Positions 1 to 11,960 of a DNA stretch of 64,000 bases are shown here, one piece after another (the first letter of the stretch is position 1; each line of letters starts with the position of its first letter). The stretch covers positions 1 to 64,000 of the forward strand of contig JAJKFH010003080.1 in assembly GCA_023333565.1 (NCBI GenBank). Direction: 5' to 3'. This DNA comes from Puffinus mauretanicus (taxonomy: Eukaryota > Chordata > Aves > Procellariiformes > Procellariidae). The notes under the pieces are model-generated. The model saw only the letters and a list, made by a program, of their open reading frames with translations, was not told where the DNA came from and made no database searches. A program made the position numbers and the translations under genes.

Positions 1-370
1 GTGGGGGTGTATAGGGGTGTGTGTGTGTGTGCAGGGCTCCGTGGGGGTGTATAGGGGGGTGTGTGTGTGTGCAGGGGTCCGTGCCCTGCCTGCAGGTGCG
101 TGCATTTGTGTGTGCAGCCCATATACGTTTGTGTGTGCACGCGTGTGCGCGGCTCTGTGCGGCCATACGTGTGTGCCCGTGTGCAGGGCTCTTCCCAGCA
201 CGCTCTGTGCACGCATGTGTGGGTGTGCTCGGCTCTGCAGCGCTGCACGCGTGCGCACATGTGTAGGGCTCGGCTCTGTGATGCCACGTGTGTGCAGGGC
301 CCCGCGCAGCCGTGGGGGTACGTGTGTGTGTTTGCACACACAGCTCTGCGTGTGCCCTGCCCTGGCACGG
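1..370. repeat. 40-bp tandem duplication and TG/CA-rich low-complexity DNA
   Basis: Positions 1-40 and 41-80 are two near-identical copies of a 40-bp unit containing a TG run and a GTGCAGGG-type motif. The sequence then degrades into alternating TG/CA and GTGTGC stretches to about 370. Open frames here are very Cys/Val-rich and are by-products of the repeat. It lies inside the FSCN2 intron preceding the first exon seen in the window. Confidence 0.8.
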
Positions 371-639
371 GGCTGAGCCTGGAGCCCGGGGCAGGCAGCT
401 GCAGGCAGTAGGGGCTGGGCAGAGCCGTGCCCGCGGCCGGAGCCCACAGCAGGGAGCCGGGCATGGGCCGTTGGATGAGACCACGGCCTGCAGCGCCCGT
501 GGGGGTCCCCGAGGGCCCTGCTGGCCTGCGCACCCATGGCTGTGCCATGCCCCCGGCTGCCCTGCCGTCCCTGCGGGCACCGGGAACGCGCCTGCCCCTG
601 TGCCAAGCGGCTTAGGGCCGGGTGACGGTGGCAGGCAGG

Positions 640-739
640 CTATAAATAGAGGGTTTGTGCACCCCGGCGCTCACCAGATGGACGCGGCAGCAATCAGATT
701 AACCGGCCCAATTAGCACGCTTGTTCGCAAAGGGATTTA
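640..739 (+). promoter_or_regulatory. AT-rich islet with TATA/MEF2-like site in FSCN2 intron
   Basis: A CTATAAATAG sequence at 640-649 fits both a TATA box and the MEF2 consensus. Within 90 bp follow an E-box CAGATG (675-680), GATTAA (697-702), CAATTAG (709-715) and GGGATTTA (732-739). The flanks are very GC-rich, so the islet stands out. It sits about 190 bp before FSCN2 exon 2. It could be an internal promoter or an intronic enhancer; no in-frame ATG precedes the exon 2 frame here. Confidence 0.35.
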
Positions 740-838
740 CCGCTGCCGGGGGGGGCCGGGGGAGGGGGAGCGCAGCCGCGGCTCAGGGGCGCACGTGGCT
801 GGAGCGGGGCCGGCGCCGATGGCCGCTCCTGCCCGCAG

Positions 839-1744
839 GCGTCAACGTCTCGGCGAACCAGGACGAGGAGCTGAACCATGAGACCTTCCAGCTCCAGATC
901 GACCGCGACACCAACAAGTGCAGCCTGCACACCAACACCGGCAGCTACTGGACCCTCGTGGCCCACGGGGGCATCCAGGCCGTGGCCACCGAAGTGTGAG
1001 TGCGGCCGTGCCGCGGTGCGGGGCTCCGGGGGGGTGTCTGGGGGGGCCAGGCTGCCCCGGCTCACACTCTCCCTCCGCCATCAGCGCTGCCAACACCATG
1101 TTCGACATCGAGTGGCGCGGGCGGCGGGTGGCCCTGCGCGCCAGCAACGGCCGGTACGTCTGCACCAAGAGGAACGGGCAGCTGGCGGCTGTCAGCGACA
1201 CCGTGGGTGAGTGCCAGGGGTGGGTGGGGGGTCCTGGCCCCGGCCCCCCACCCCAGGGTGCTCAGGGTCAGGCTCCCGCGCAGGGGAGGACGAGGAATTC
1301 ACCCTGAAGCTGATCAACCGCCCGATGCTGGTGCTGCGGGGCGAACACGGCTTCGTCTGCTACCACCGCGGCTCCAACCTGCTCGACTCCAACCGCTCCG
1401 TCTACGACGTCTTCCACATCAGCTTCAACGATGGCGCCTACCAGATCCGAGGTGGGCGACGTGGGGGGGGCTACCAGGGCAGGGGGCTGCCAGGGGTCCA
1501 GCCGGACCCCGCTGATGGCCCCTGGGGACTCTCGGCAGGCCAGGGGGACAAGTTCTGGTACGTGGCCAGCAGCGGGTCGGTGTGCAGTGACGGGGACCTC
1601 TCCGAGGATTTCTTCTTCGAGTTCCGGGAGCGGGGACGTGTCGCCATCAAAGGGAAGAACGGCCGGTACCTACGCGGGGACCCGGCTGGCACCCTGCGAG
1701 CCGACAGCGAGTCTGTGCTGCGGGCCACGCTCTGGGAGTACTGA
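839..1744 (+). CDS. FSCN2: Fascin-2 (retinal fascin), 3' part: last four exons
   Basis: Coding exons: 839-995, 1085-1206, 1284-1451, 1539-1744 (stop TGA 1742-1744), all with AG/GT borders and compatible phases. Together they encode the C-terminal half of a fascin: the end of beta-trefoil 2, trefoil 3 and trefoil 4, finishing in the conserved LWEY tail. Fascins bundle actin filaments. The paralogue choice rests on [22 protein letters not shown] and DKFWYV, which fit FSCN2 (photoreceptor and hair-cell fascin) better than FSCN1, and on the neighbour FAAP100, which also flanks human FSCN2. Exon 839-995 begins with two bases completing a codon, so the long first exon lies upstream of the window and is not seen. 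Tail-to-tail with FAAP100. Confidence 0.93.
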
Positions 1745-1875
1745 CCCGCCCGGCACCGGCCCCCCGCCACGGCGTCCCCCAGCCCGCCCTGGGGCACGAG
1801 CTTGTCCGCAGGCGAAGGATGGCGGTGGAGCCAGCGCTGGCACCATCCACGGCAGCCGTGTCCCCGACCCACGGC

Positions 1876-1881
1876 ATTAAA
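1876..1881 (+). terminator. FSCN2: Poly(A) signal ATTAAA of FSCN2
   Basis: ATTAAA lies 132 bp after the FSCN2 stop codon, giving a short 3' UTR. Confidence 0.7.
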
Positions 1882-1899
1882 GTCAGTTTGGATCACCCG

Positions 1900-3251
1900 G
1901 GGGCAGCACCTCCTCTTCCTTCACCTCCTGCTGTGCCCCAGGGCAGGGGCGCCTGCACCCTGAGGGCTGCTCGGGTGAAGCCCCAGGATCCCCCGCCCCG
2001 TCCCCCTCCCCAGCCTGGGGCCTGTAACCCCAGACAGAGGGTGCTGCCCCATGGGGGCCCCCACCCCAGGAAAGGGCTGATCTTGCCTGGGCATCCCGGC
2101 TCTGCCACTGCTCTGGGGCGCAGGGACCCCCGGGCTGCCACAGGCGGTGGTCGCAGGGGCCAGGGGGGCCGCTCAGGCAGCTGGGGATGGGGGCTTGGCA
2201 AAGCAAACCCGCTGCGGGCAGGACGCCGAGGGGCTGCGAGGGAGCTGGAGTCCGGAGGGGCTGGGATGCCCATGGACCCTCTGCCAGGCTGGGGGAGCAG
2301 GGGGGGGCTGCAGCTGGGCTGGGCTGTAGGGAAGGGCCCTGGGGGGGCTCCCCGTGCAGTGCCAGCAGGCACAAGAGGAGAGAGGGGCTGCCAGGGCTGC
2401 AGACCCCCAGGCGGGCAGGGTGACACGGGGCGAGGAAGACGTGGTGCTTCCAACACCGAACCCTTGGGCTGCAGCCGGCAGCATCACCCCGAATGCGGTG
2501 GGGCCATGGGGGCCGGCGGTGGCAGCCCCCCAGGAGCTGGCAGGGCCCTGCTGGGAGCTGGAAAGGAAAAGAGACGGGCACTCGCTGAGCGGCACGATCG
2601 TTTTCATGGCAGACGACAGATTTACAGACACTGGAGCGGTGCGGGAAGGACTGGTCCAAAACACGCTGCACCACCACAGAAATACAAGATCATTTATAGA
2701 AACAACGGGGGAGTGGAAAACCCCCTCCCCTGCCCAGCAGAAAACGGGGCTCCCCCGGGTGGGTGCCCGCTGGGCACCCTGGCACAGCACCCTGTTTGTC
2801 CTGATCCTGAAAGGCAAGGCGGCACGGGGGCACAGCCCACAGCCGGCACGGCGCAGCGGCCGCCGGGAGAGCACTAAACTACCACGGCTAGAACAATCCA
2901 CAAGACAGCATGGCTCCAGGGGCTGCCCGCCGGTGTGGCCGGGCTGGGGGCAGCAGGGCCGGGCCGGGCCAGCCCAGAAGCCCCCACTCTACCGCCGGGC
3001 GGCTCTTGGGGAGACGCCGCCGGAGCCCCGCGACCCTCCGGTACTGCCGACAACACGACCACGAAACACGCACACACACACCCCCCCCCACCCCGGACCA
3101 CCGCCGCGGCCTCCCTGCCCTCGCCACCAGCCCTCCCGCCCGGGCCCGCTCCTCCTCTGGCGGGGGGTCTCTCCCTGCCGCTGGCCCGGCGGGCACCCAC
3201 CCCGGCCGGCGGGGCTCGGGGCCCCCAGGGCGCGCTGGCCGCCCCCCCTGC
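1900..3251 (-). other. FSCN2-FAAP100 interval, including the FAAP100 3' UTR
   Basis: No conserved coding sequence seen; long open frames on both strands are GC-driven and Pro/Gly/Arg-rich. The FAAP100 3' UTR must extend leftwards from 3251. No canonical AATAAA or ATTAAA occurs on the minus strand; the best candidate signal is the variant TATAAA (minus strand, 2693-2698), next to an islet of lower GC at 2570-2710. A CA-rich patch (about 3065-3095) is low complexity. Confidence 0.45.
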
Positions 3252-6200
3252 TCACAGGAGAACAAGGCTGGGGTTGCGCAGCTGCCTGTAGATGTGCAGG
3301 AGCTTCTCTGCCGTCGCGGCTCCCTCCTCGCCGAGGGGCGGCTGGTCACGCAGTGTCTGCGCCTCCTTCAGCAGCATCTGCGCAAGGGAGATGGAGGTTA
3401 AGAGATGCGCGTCGGCTCGGGGCTGCGGCGGGGGGTCCCGACGGCGTGCACCCCCATGGCGAGGGGACCAGGGCTCGCGGCTCACCTCGTGGTTGGCCTG
3501 GATCTGGCGCAGGTACTGCATGCGGAGGTCGGGGGGCCCCGAGCCCTGCGCCGCCTGCTCCAGCACCAGCGCCTGCGGGGAGCGGAGAGCTCTGCTGGGG
3601 CGGGTGCCGGGAGAGCCGGCTGCGGCAGCCCCGACCACGGCTCCGCGCAGGAGGCAGGTCTCTACCCGGCAGCCGAGCTGCCCTGCTCTCCCCAGGCCTG
3701 GCACCACGCTTGCCGGTGCCGAAGCACCTCCGGGAAGGCTGCCAGCCTCCACGTGCCGCAGGGGCCCGCTCCGTTTAGCTGCCAAACTGACTGGGGCCCG
3801 TTCCCGGGGCAGATGGCAGGCATCTCCTGGGGCTCATGGCCCAGACACCGAGGCCGGGGCTCGGGAAGGGAGCGGGGTGTGTGATGGTCCCCCTCCCCAG
3901 CCCTCCAGAGACCAGGCCATGCTGGGTTGCCTGCCACACGGTGGTGCCAGAGAAACCCTCCCGGAGCGCCCAGGCTTTGCCCCCGGGGTTTTGGCTTGCT
4001 TAGAGTCCTCCCTAGCCCCCAGCACCACGTCTGCTGGGGCCAGTGGCACAGCCCCGCGGCAGCGGCCGAGCGTACCTGGATGCGCCGGATGACGGCGTGG
4101 TGCATCCTGCACATGTCGGCCAGGGACGGGCTCTCCATCAGGATCTCCACGGCCTGGATGGGGCCTGCCGGGCTGAGGTCGTTCATGGCCACCTGGGACA
4201 GCGAGCACATCCTCACTGCAATCATCGCCGGGCAAGGGAGGGGGAGAAGGCAGCCCCAGGACCCCTCCCCATGAGCACTGGGCTCCCCAAGAGGCTCTCC
4301 TCCCCCGTCCCTACTCCCTGCACCCCCCCAACCCATTTGCTCTCCAGCCCGGTACAGGCAAGCGCAGCAGAGACGCTGCCAGCACAGCTGGGCACAGGAG
4401 ACCCCTTGCCCAGCCCCTCTGAGGGGCATTTGCCCCCGGCCCGGCCCTGGTGGCCATCAGGCTCCAGGAAAGGCCTCGCCCGCTCCTCCAACCCCAGCCC
4501 GGAGCGGCGGCAGAGGCGAGTGCCGCAGCCAGGAGAGCGGCCACCGGTCTCGCCCGGTGCTGCTGAGGGCGAGTGGACGCCCGCTCCCTGACGAGATGCA
4601 GGCTGCCACCCCAGCGGATTTAATCCGGCAGGCTTAGCCCAAGGAGAATTAACGCTGTCACTAATCACATTGGTGATATTAGTGCTCTCAAGCGTGAATC
4701 AACCTGCGCCGGGTCATTGCCAGCACGCAGGCGGCTGGGCCCCTCGGCACAGGGTCAACTAGCCGTGGCGGGAGAGCCGGCCAGTAATTAGTATTTTTCT
4801 TTTGCACTTAGAGGGGGATTTTTGCATTAAAGGGGGACGAGCTGCAGCAGATCAGATTCACACCCCAAATCCAGCCACGCTCTCCCTTCACTTTGCAGAG
4901 CCAGCGAAGTGCAGCTGGCCAACGCGGCAGGGAAAGCCCATTCCTTCCTGCAGCCGAGCCCAACGCCAGGTCGGGGCACGGCGAGTGTCCGAGGTTACTG
5001 CATCTCAGCGGGGCTGGGCAAGAGATGGGCAGGAGCAGGAGCCACACCGCTCCGGTGGAAAGGCAGCGGCAAAGAGGGCCTGCAAGGATCCTGCGGATCA
5101 GCGCAGGGATGCTGGGAGGGGAGGGGGCATCTGCCTTTGTCCTCACAAGGCCAGCCTGCGCGCCGGGACGCAGCAGCAGCCCACTGGCAGGGAAATGAGA
5201 ACGTCTGGGGGACACACACCCACCCGGAGAGGGAGGGAAGTGGCCACAGCCTTTGGGAAGTGCCGGGTCGGGAGAAGGGGGACGCAGCCCATCCAGCCCC
5301 GCACACAAGCCCCAGCCCCACAGCGCAGGCAGCCAGCAGGCCCCACGCAGCACCCAGGCGTCCGGACCCCCAGACGACAGCCTGGGGTCAGCACGGCAAG
5401 GCCATACATCACCCAGCTCCCTGGCACGAGCGAGGGGCTGCGGGACAGAGCCGGCTCCGTGGCATGGGGGCGCAGGGAGTTTCTCTGCAGGGCTAACCCA
5501 TTCCTTGCCTCTCGGACAAGCAGCTGCACCTCGCCTCCGTCCGGTGCTGTGCCGCGCACCGATGCCACTTCCTTGCTGCTCAGCGCCTCGGCCCCGGCGT
5601 TCTCAGCCAGCAGCCAGCGCAGCGTGGCACAGCTCAGGGGGACATCTGGGGACGAAAGGAGAGAAAGCAGAGCTTGTTACGCCGATGAACGCCATCCCTG
5701 CGGCTCAGCAGCCCTACTCAGGCTAGAGCGATGCAGGATGGAGCGGCGCGTGCCTGGTGCAGCCCCTGCAAGGCCAGGGCTGATGCTGGAGCCGTTCCCC
5801 TCCCCGCTGAGACAAGCTGAGCTGGGTCACGCAACTGCCATTGCGTCCACGTGCCAGCCCACAAGCAGACACGTGCTGGGGTGGTGACTGTGCCCCCTCC
5901 TCACCCACGAAGGGGCTGGTGACTGCCCCAGCCTGCACACACGGGCTGTGACAGTGTCATCCCGGCCTCTCCTGGGATGGCCCCAAGTCGGGATGCAAGT
6001 GCCTCTCCCCAAGGAGATACCCCAGGAGCTCCCGGGATGCTCCTCTCCAGGGACCCACCTGAGCCAGAGGTTTTCAGCGCGTTTTTCAGCAGCTCCGAGG
6101 ACACCCTGATGGATGCCGCCGAGGGGGGCAGGTTTCCCTCTCCCGGGGCGGGCGGCAGCTCACTGGCTTTCACCCCCTCGGGTTCAGTCTGCTCCTGGGA

Positions 6201-9200
6201 TACTTTGAGGAAGGTCTCCACAGGGTCTGGGGGGGCAGGGGGGGCAGCTGCCGGCGGGGAGGTATCCGGCCCAGGGGGGCTGCTCTCAAAACGGAGGCAC
6301 TGGAGCATGTCAATGGTGCGTTCGCTGAGGGGCAGGCAGATCCCCTCTCTGTCCGGGGAGAGGATGGGCGAGTCATCCGGCAGGAGGTCGTCCAGGGCCT
6401 CGGAGGAGTCGGAGCCGCTGCCCAAAATATCCCGTAAACTGTAGTAGAGGGCACAGGAGATGGTCAGAGGCAGGTCCAGCTTGGCGTTCGCAGTGGAGCC
6501 GAGCGGCAGCGTTAGCTCCCTCTTGCTCCCGGGAAGGAGCTGGTCGATGGGGAAGGTGAAGGTGGTGGCCGAATCCACAGACTCCTCCTCTAAGGCACAG
6601 GGGCTGGCCAGGAGCTGAACGCAGAGGGTCCAGCCCTCCTCCAGGCTGTACTCGCTGCAGTTCTCCAGCAGACAGGAGATGGTGACGGTATCTTGGAGCA
6701 GGAGGCAGCTCCAGTTGGCAGTGACAGTGCAAGCAATGGGCTTCTGGCCTTCTTGGCTGGACAGCAAAGCCGCGCTCACGTTCATCACCTGGTTCAGGCT
6801 GGCCAAGGCTCGGTTCTTCTGGTCCACCGCCTTCTTCAGGAAGGAAACTCTGCAAGGACAAAGCGTCGGTGCAGAAATAGCAGGCAGGACAGCAGCCGGG
6901 ACGCCAGGTCAGCGACGGGAGCGTGGCAGAGGCCAGTGCCAAAGGCTGCTACACGAAGGGCGCTGCGCCGCCACGGCAGACGAGCCGAGCAGCCCCTGGC
7001 ACGAGCCGGGTGCCCTGAGTCACCCCAGGAACTCCCCGGCTCCCTCTCCAAGGCAGCCAGGATCCAGGCTGCCTGCAAGGCCGCTCTGCCCGTGAGCCCC
7101 CATCAGCTGAGCTGACCCCTCTGGCCAGCCAGACCCCGGGAGTCCCCCTGCGAGGAGAGGGGGGACTCGTCCGCATCCCCTCCCCACACGCAGGTGGCCG
7201 CGGAGGCCGGAGGCACGCGCCTGCCCTGCCTGTTGCTGCGGTCTTGGCAAGCGTGGCAGGGCGTCTGGGAGCGCCTGGCACCCTGCCTCTCCCACCTTCT
7301 GCCGCCGAGGCTGTAAACACCAGCCCGCCCACAGCGCCGGAGCCGGCTGCGCCCAGGGGAGGGGGACAGCAGGCAGAGCTGCCCTTAAACACTGTTTTTA
7401 TCCTGTCGAGGTCGGAGGGGCTTCCCAGCCAGGCTACTGCACTCTGGAAAGGCAAACGCTGGAGCGGTTACTGCCAGAGGCCTCACGGCCGATGCACAAA
7501 AACCCAGCTTGGTGCCCGTAAACCCGGCAGCTCACAGAGTAAGAGCACGAGCACGCGGCGCCGAGCAGCCCTGCCTTTTACCTCTCCGAGGTGTTGCCTA
7601 TCCCGGACAGCAGCTCCTTAATCCTCCGTCCGGCCTCGGCAGGCGTCAGCTCCACGTCCGCGTCCTCGGGGCTGCATAAGCCGCAGGTCATGAGGCGGCC
7701 TTTGGCAGACAAGGCCAGCAGCTCCGATTCACCTGCGGGCAGAGACAGGGACAGGTCAGGCAATGAGGGGCGGCGGCAGGGCCGGGAAGGCAGCCGGGGC
7801 TTCCCTGATGGCGGGGGGGGTGGATGCAGGGGGATGGGGGAGCACAGGACGGCACTGCCTGCCCCAAGACAGTGGGAGCCGGAGGTATCGCCTCCGTCTG
7901 CAGGGGGGTACGACAGAGACAGGACATGGACCACAATAGCACGCCCACCTCGCACGCAGCTCCCCGAGAAGGGGCTGCCCCACGGAAGGGAAATGTCCCC
8001 CTCCTGCCTGTCCTGTCCCCGCAGCTCCTGCTCGCCAACAGCCCCGCCGCCCCAGCCATGCTTCCCGGAGCTGGCCGCCCCCAAGCCAAGGCCAGCAGCA
8101 GCTGGGGGAGGCGCCGGGGGGGCTGCAGCGCCCCGGGAGCCAGTGCTGCCATGCAGGGTCCCCGGCAGCGAGACGCATGCAGCTCTGTGGGCAGCGAGCG
8201 GGGCCGGGCGCGGGCAGGGCTGCCTGCCTTGCTCTTGCCTGGGTGCCCCAGGAGCCTCTCCTCGCTCGCCTGCCGCGCTGGCCCCGTTTGCTCCTCGTGC
8301 TGCCCCGCGCAGGGGGCTCAGCTACGGTGACGAGATGCTTTCCCCCTGTCTAGGCCCTCTGTCCCTTCCTGAGGGTGAGGGCCGCACCTTACTCTGCGCC
8401 CAGGCTGTGGCCAGGCACCGCACGCTGCCCTCACCGGAGCGGGGAGGTTAGCACCCGAGCTGTGGGGCTGGCGAGCGCAGCGCGTGCAGGCTCCGAGCGG
8501 CCACGCAGGAGCCCCCGGTCCAGATAGCGGCACGCCTGAACCCCCTTTCCGGAGCGAGCCTCGTCCCAGCTTGTTCGGGGCTCCCCGCAGGCTGCCCTCC
8601 GTGTGGGGAGCCCGAGGGGATGGGCAGGGCTGCTGCGAGCATCCCGCGGGAACCTGCGCGGACCGGCCGCTTCCTGCGACGCTGAGCAGAGAGGAACCGC
8701 GAGCGGGTGGGGAAGAGCCGGAGCTGCGAGCAACGCCTCGCGTTCAGCCCAAGTCGGCATGCTCGACAGAAACGACTTACAAAAACGAGGGGAGTCAACA
8801 AGAACGGATGGAGGACGGAGCCCAATCTGGACCGTAAGGAGGGGTGGAGACGTACGGGCCGGAATAGGCAGCTATCCTGCCCCGCTCCACCCCAAGACCC
8901 TGCGCACGCCCCGCTGCCGGCAGTACCTTCTGACGCCCGAGAAGACAAGGAAAGAGCCACAACGCTACAGATACTTAAACTGGCCGGAGACAGGACGGGA
9001 GGCAGGACGCCGGTGCAGCTCTCCGCGTCCTCGGGGTCGGAGGAATCGCCGACCCAGTCCAGGTCGACAGCGGAGATGTCCGAGTGCGTGCTGTAATACA
9101 TCCGGCTGCCGCTGCTGCAGGCGGCGCAGAGAATGGGCCCGCGCAAGTAGTACTCCCTGAGCTCCGGCACCGTCGCCTCCTCCCTCTGATCCGCCTTGAC

Positions 9201-11454
9201 GGCCACCATCTTCCCGTAGTGGCCCACGGCCACCACGCAGTCACAGCCAGCGTCTCCGAAGAGCTGCTCATCCTCGGCATCCTCCGCCGCCCTCCGCTCC
9301 GTTCTCAAAGCCCCAATGAAGACGATGGGCTCTTCCAAATGATGGAGGATCTTCACAGGGGGGTCTTGGTTTGAGACGTCGTGGCAGCCATCGACAGCCG
9401 GTGAAGAGCTGAGGGCCTTCAGCGGCACGGAGCAGAGCTGTCCGTCCGGGAAGCCGCAGAGGATCATAGGAGACTCCAGCATGGCAGCGTCGATCCCGAA
9501 GAGCAGGCTGAAGAGGGGCTCTTCCAGCACGAAGCCCCCTGAGCACCACAGCCCCTCCCCGGACCCCACGGTGCCTGGGGAGGACGCGCAGCACAGGACG
9601 GGCAGGAAGCGGGAGGGCGGGCCGTCCCCCTCGTCCGCGGGCTGGGGGCCGGGGCAGAAGCCCACCTCGCTGACCTGCCGGTACGGGGGACTCTCCTGCT
9701 CGGGGCGCGGAAGCTCGTGCAGTTTCATCCACCATTTGCCGTGAGCCTGGGACAAGGTGATGACGAAGTTGTTGAGCAGAGTGAACATGCACAGGCTGGA
9801 GTCTGGGAAGATGCAGGCGTCTGACTCCACGGGGAAGACGCCGGAAGGGCAATTGCCTTCTTGGCCGTCGCCATCCGTCTGCTCCATTAACCTTCAAGCA
9901 AACAGGGAAGAGCTCTCAGCCAAGCCGTGGGGCCAAGCCAGCACTTCTCTTGGCTGCCTCTTACCCTGGCCCTCCGAAACAAGCTCCCCGCAGCACAGCT
10001 TTTAGCATCTGCTGCAAGAGCGGCGATCCGGAGGGAGCCAGAGCTGCAAACTGTGTAATGCTTCCCGTGCCTGGGGGAGGATGGGCAGGGAGAGGGCAGC
10101 GGCGGAAGCCCAACGTGTCCCCCCAGCCGTGAGAAGCAGCCCCGGGACTGCAGGGCTAACGGCACAGGGCTGGCCCGCGTCCCCGGGGGTGACAGCCAGC
10201 TCACCTGCTCTGCTGGTCCAGGGAGACGCAGTAAATGCCGCTGTGGGCACAGAGGATGTAGAGCTGCCGGGGCTGGGGCAGCAGCTCCACGTGCCACACC
10301 TGGTCGGGGCACCGGTACACGGCCTGGGTGGAAAAACAGAAAGAAATGTCACCTTCCTACGGCAGCCAGAGCGGCGGCGGGGACGGGGCTGCTCGCTGCA
10401 GGCGCAAGCACCGAGGGAGCCGCGGTGCCCATGCTGCCAGGCCGGGCGGAGCCCTGCTCACCCGCACCCGCGCCGGGGAAAGAAAGAAACCGCTCGCTGG
10501 CAACGCTCCCTCCCGGGGAGCCTCAACGCAACTGCAAATTGAAGGGGTTATTTCCTGCAAACGCAGATTACAAGCAGTTTCCAGGAATAAATCTACTCCT
10601 GGGCAGCACCGCAGCTCACGGACCCAGCCGGGCTCTCCTGGGCGAGGGGCAACCGCCCTTGGTGAAGAGCGGCAGGGGGTCGGGAGAGGGGCTGCAGGTA
10701 ACGAGGCAGCCCATCACTCCCGCTCCCCGAGGGGAAGGGAAATAGCGATCAGAAAGCCAGTACATGATCTACTTTCCTGAGGAGCGCAGTGTAGGAGGCA
10801 AATCCTGATATTACAGCGATGGCTTTCTTAGAAATGATAATAAGAGCAAATTAAGAAAAGAAGCCGTGTATAACTCAACACGACGACTGCTGTTAGTCAC
10901 AGCAAAGACAATAGCGAAACCCTTTGTAGGTGAGAAATGAAAGAGATGTCACTTCGCTCAGGGAGGAAAAAAAAGCCTTTCTAGTTTAATTAAACGTTTG
11001 TCTCACAAGTTTAGGAGAGGGGTCAGACGGCAGCACCCCCTGCCCCTCAGAGCCGGGTGGGGGATCTGGCGCCGTTCATGAAGTTCATTTGTGGATGGGG
11101 GACCCCAGCGGAGGGACCCCAAGAAGGACTCTGGCCCCAGACCGGGTCACCAGCGAAGGGGGACACGACTGGTGTCCCTGTCAGCTTCACCCTGTCCCGG
11201 GACACTGGCCCTGCGGGACACCGGCCCCAGCGCACCCTCCCGGCACGGGGGACGTGGAATGAAGCCCCCCACCCTGCCAGGCCGCTCACCTTCAGCACCT
11301 TTCCCTCCTGGTCGTAGACGTAGACGAACTCGCTGCCGTTGGAGAGGTAGATCTCGTTCTCGTGGCACAGCACCCGGGGCTTCCCCGCCACCAGCCCCCC
11401 CACCGGGCAGCAGAAGCCGGCCAGGTAGTCCACCCTGTGGCCCACGTGCGCCAT
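3252..11454 (-). CDS. FAAP100: Fanconi anaemia core complex-associated protein 100
   Basis: Nine coding exons (minus strand): 11454-11290, 10323-10205, 9891-8927, 7732-7582, 6849-6059, 5645-5509, 4192-4076, 3572-3486, 3377-3252. They total 2,658 bp, 885 residues; human FAAP100 is about 881. The start reads MAHVGHRVDYLAGFCCPVGG in a Kozak context (gacaccATGG); YLAGFCCP and VYVYDQEG match the family N-terminus, and the end (RQLRNPSLVLL) matches its C-terminus. FAAP100 joins FANCB and FANCL in the catalytic module of the nuclear Fanconi core complex that monoubiquitinates FANCD2/FANCI during crosslink repair. The N-terminal half is a presumed beta-propeller (exons 1-4); exons 6-9 include a Leu-rich helical end. 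Exon 6 ends at a GC rather than GT donor. An acceptor at 11480 just before the ATG implies a non-coding first exon near 12.0 kb. Confidence 0.93.
4616..4830. promoter_or_regulatory. AT-rich islet with homeodomain-type sites in FAAP100 intron 6
   Basis: The islet contains the inverted K50-homeodomain pair GGATTTAATCC (4616-4626), AGAATTAA, and an imperfect inverted repeat CACTAATCAC (4659-4668) / GTGATATTAGTG (4673-4684). A second cluster has TAATTAG and TTTTGCATTAAAG (about 4785-4830). Flanking DNA is strongly GC-rich. This looks like a conserved non-coding element, but conservation cannot be tested here. FSCN2, about 3 kb away, is a possible target. Confidence 0.35.
5507..5508 (-). other. 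FAAP100: Non-canonical GC splice donor of FAAP100 intron 6
   Basis: Exon 6 ends ...CGA GAG at 5509 and is followed by gcaagg, the usual context of GC-AG introns. Joining to the canonical acceptor before 4192 gives VRE-VAMNDLSPAGPIQ in phase 0, matching the family. No GT nearby keeps this conserved join. All other introns rebuilt in this window are GT-AG. Confidence 0.75.
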
Positions 11455-11599
11455 GGTGTCAGGAGGGGCGCGGTGCCAGCCTGGGGGCGCGGAGACGGGG
11501 GTCAGTGCTGGGGGGGGCCACCCACACCCCAGTGGGCACGGGGATGGGGCCCCTCTGCCAGCACCCTGGGGTGCAGGCTGAGCCTGGACCCCCCGGGAC

Positions 11600-11960
11600 C
11601 ACTGACAGCTCCAGGCGTGCGGCGACCCAGGCCCACAGCCCCCCCACAGCCCTGGTTGAGCCCCACAGCCCCCCACTCCACACCGCAGGCCTAGACCCTG
11701 AGCCCCCCCCCCGCCCCAGGCCCATCCCCACAGCCCCACTCCGCCTCCAAGCATCAACCCCGGCCCCCCAACCCCCCCGTTCCCCATCCCAGGCCCCCCG
11801 GCCTCAGCCCCACAGCCCCCAGAGCCGCCCCACAGGACCAGCCCCCACAGCCCGACCCCCCCCCCAAACCCTCCCCTCAGCCCCCCCCCATCCCATCCCA
11901 TCCCATCCCACCCCTCGCCCCCGCCAGCTCCGCCCGTCCCCTCCCTCCCCCCCCATCGCC
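11600..11960. repeat. C-rich low-complexity tract with (ATCCC)n
   Basis: Long C-runs separated by CACAGCC and CCAGGCC units, with four tandem ATCCC pentamers at 11889-11910. The minus strand carries many G-runs and could form G-quadruplexes. It lies in the 5' intron of FAAP100 just upstream of its coding start; no coding signal. Confidence 0.7.

Noticed and set aside
17..411. Cys/Val-rich open frames at the left end
   Set aside because: They are translations of a TG/CA tandem repeat within an intron, with no splice or codon-bias support.
819..998. ATG at 819 as an alternative FSCN2 start
   Set aside because: It is not in frame with exon 2 (GTC AAC GTC at 841), so it cannot make an N-terminally shortened fascin without splicing.
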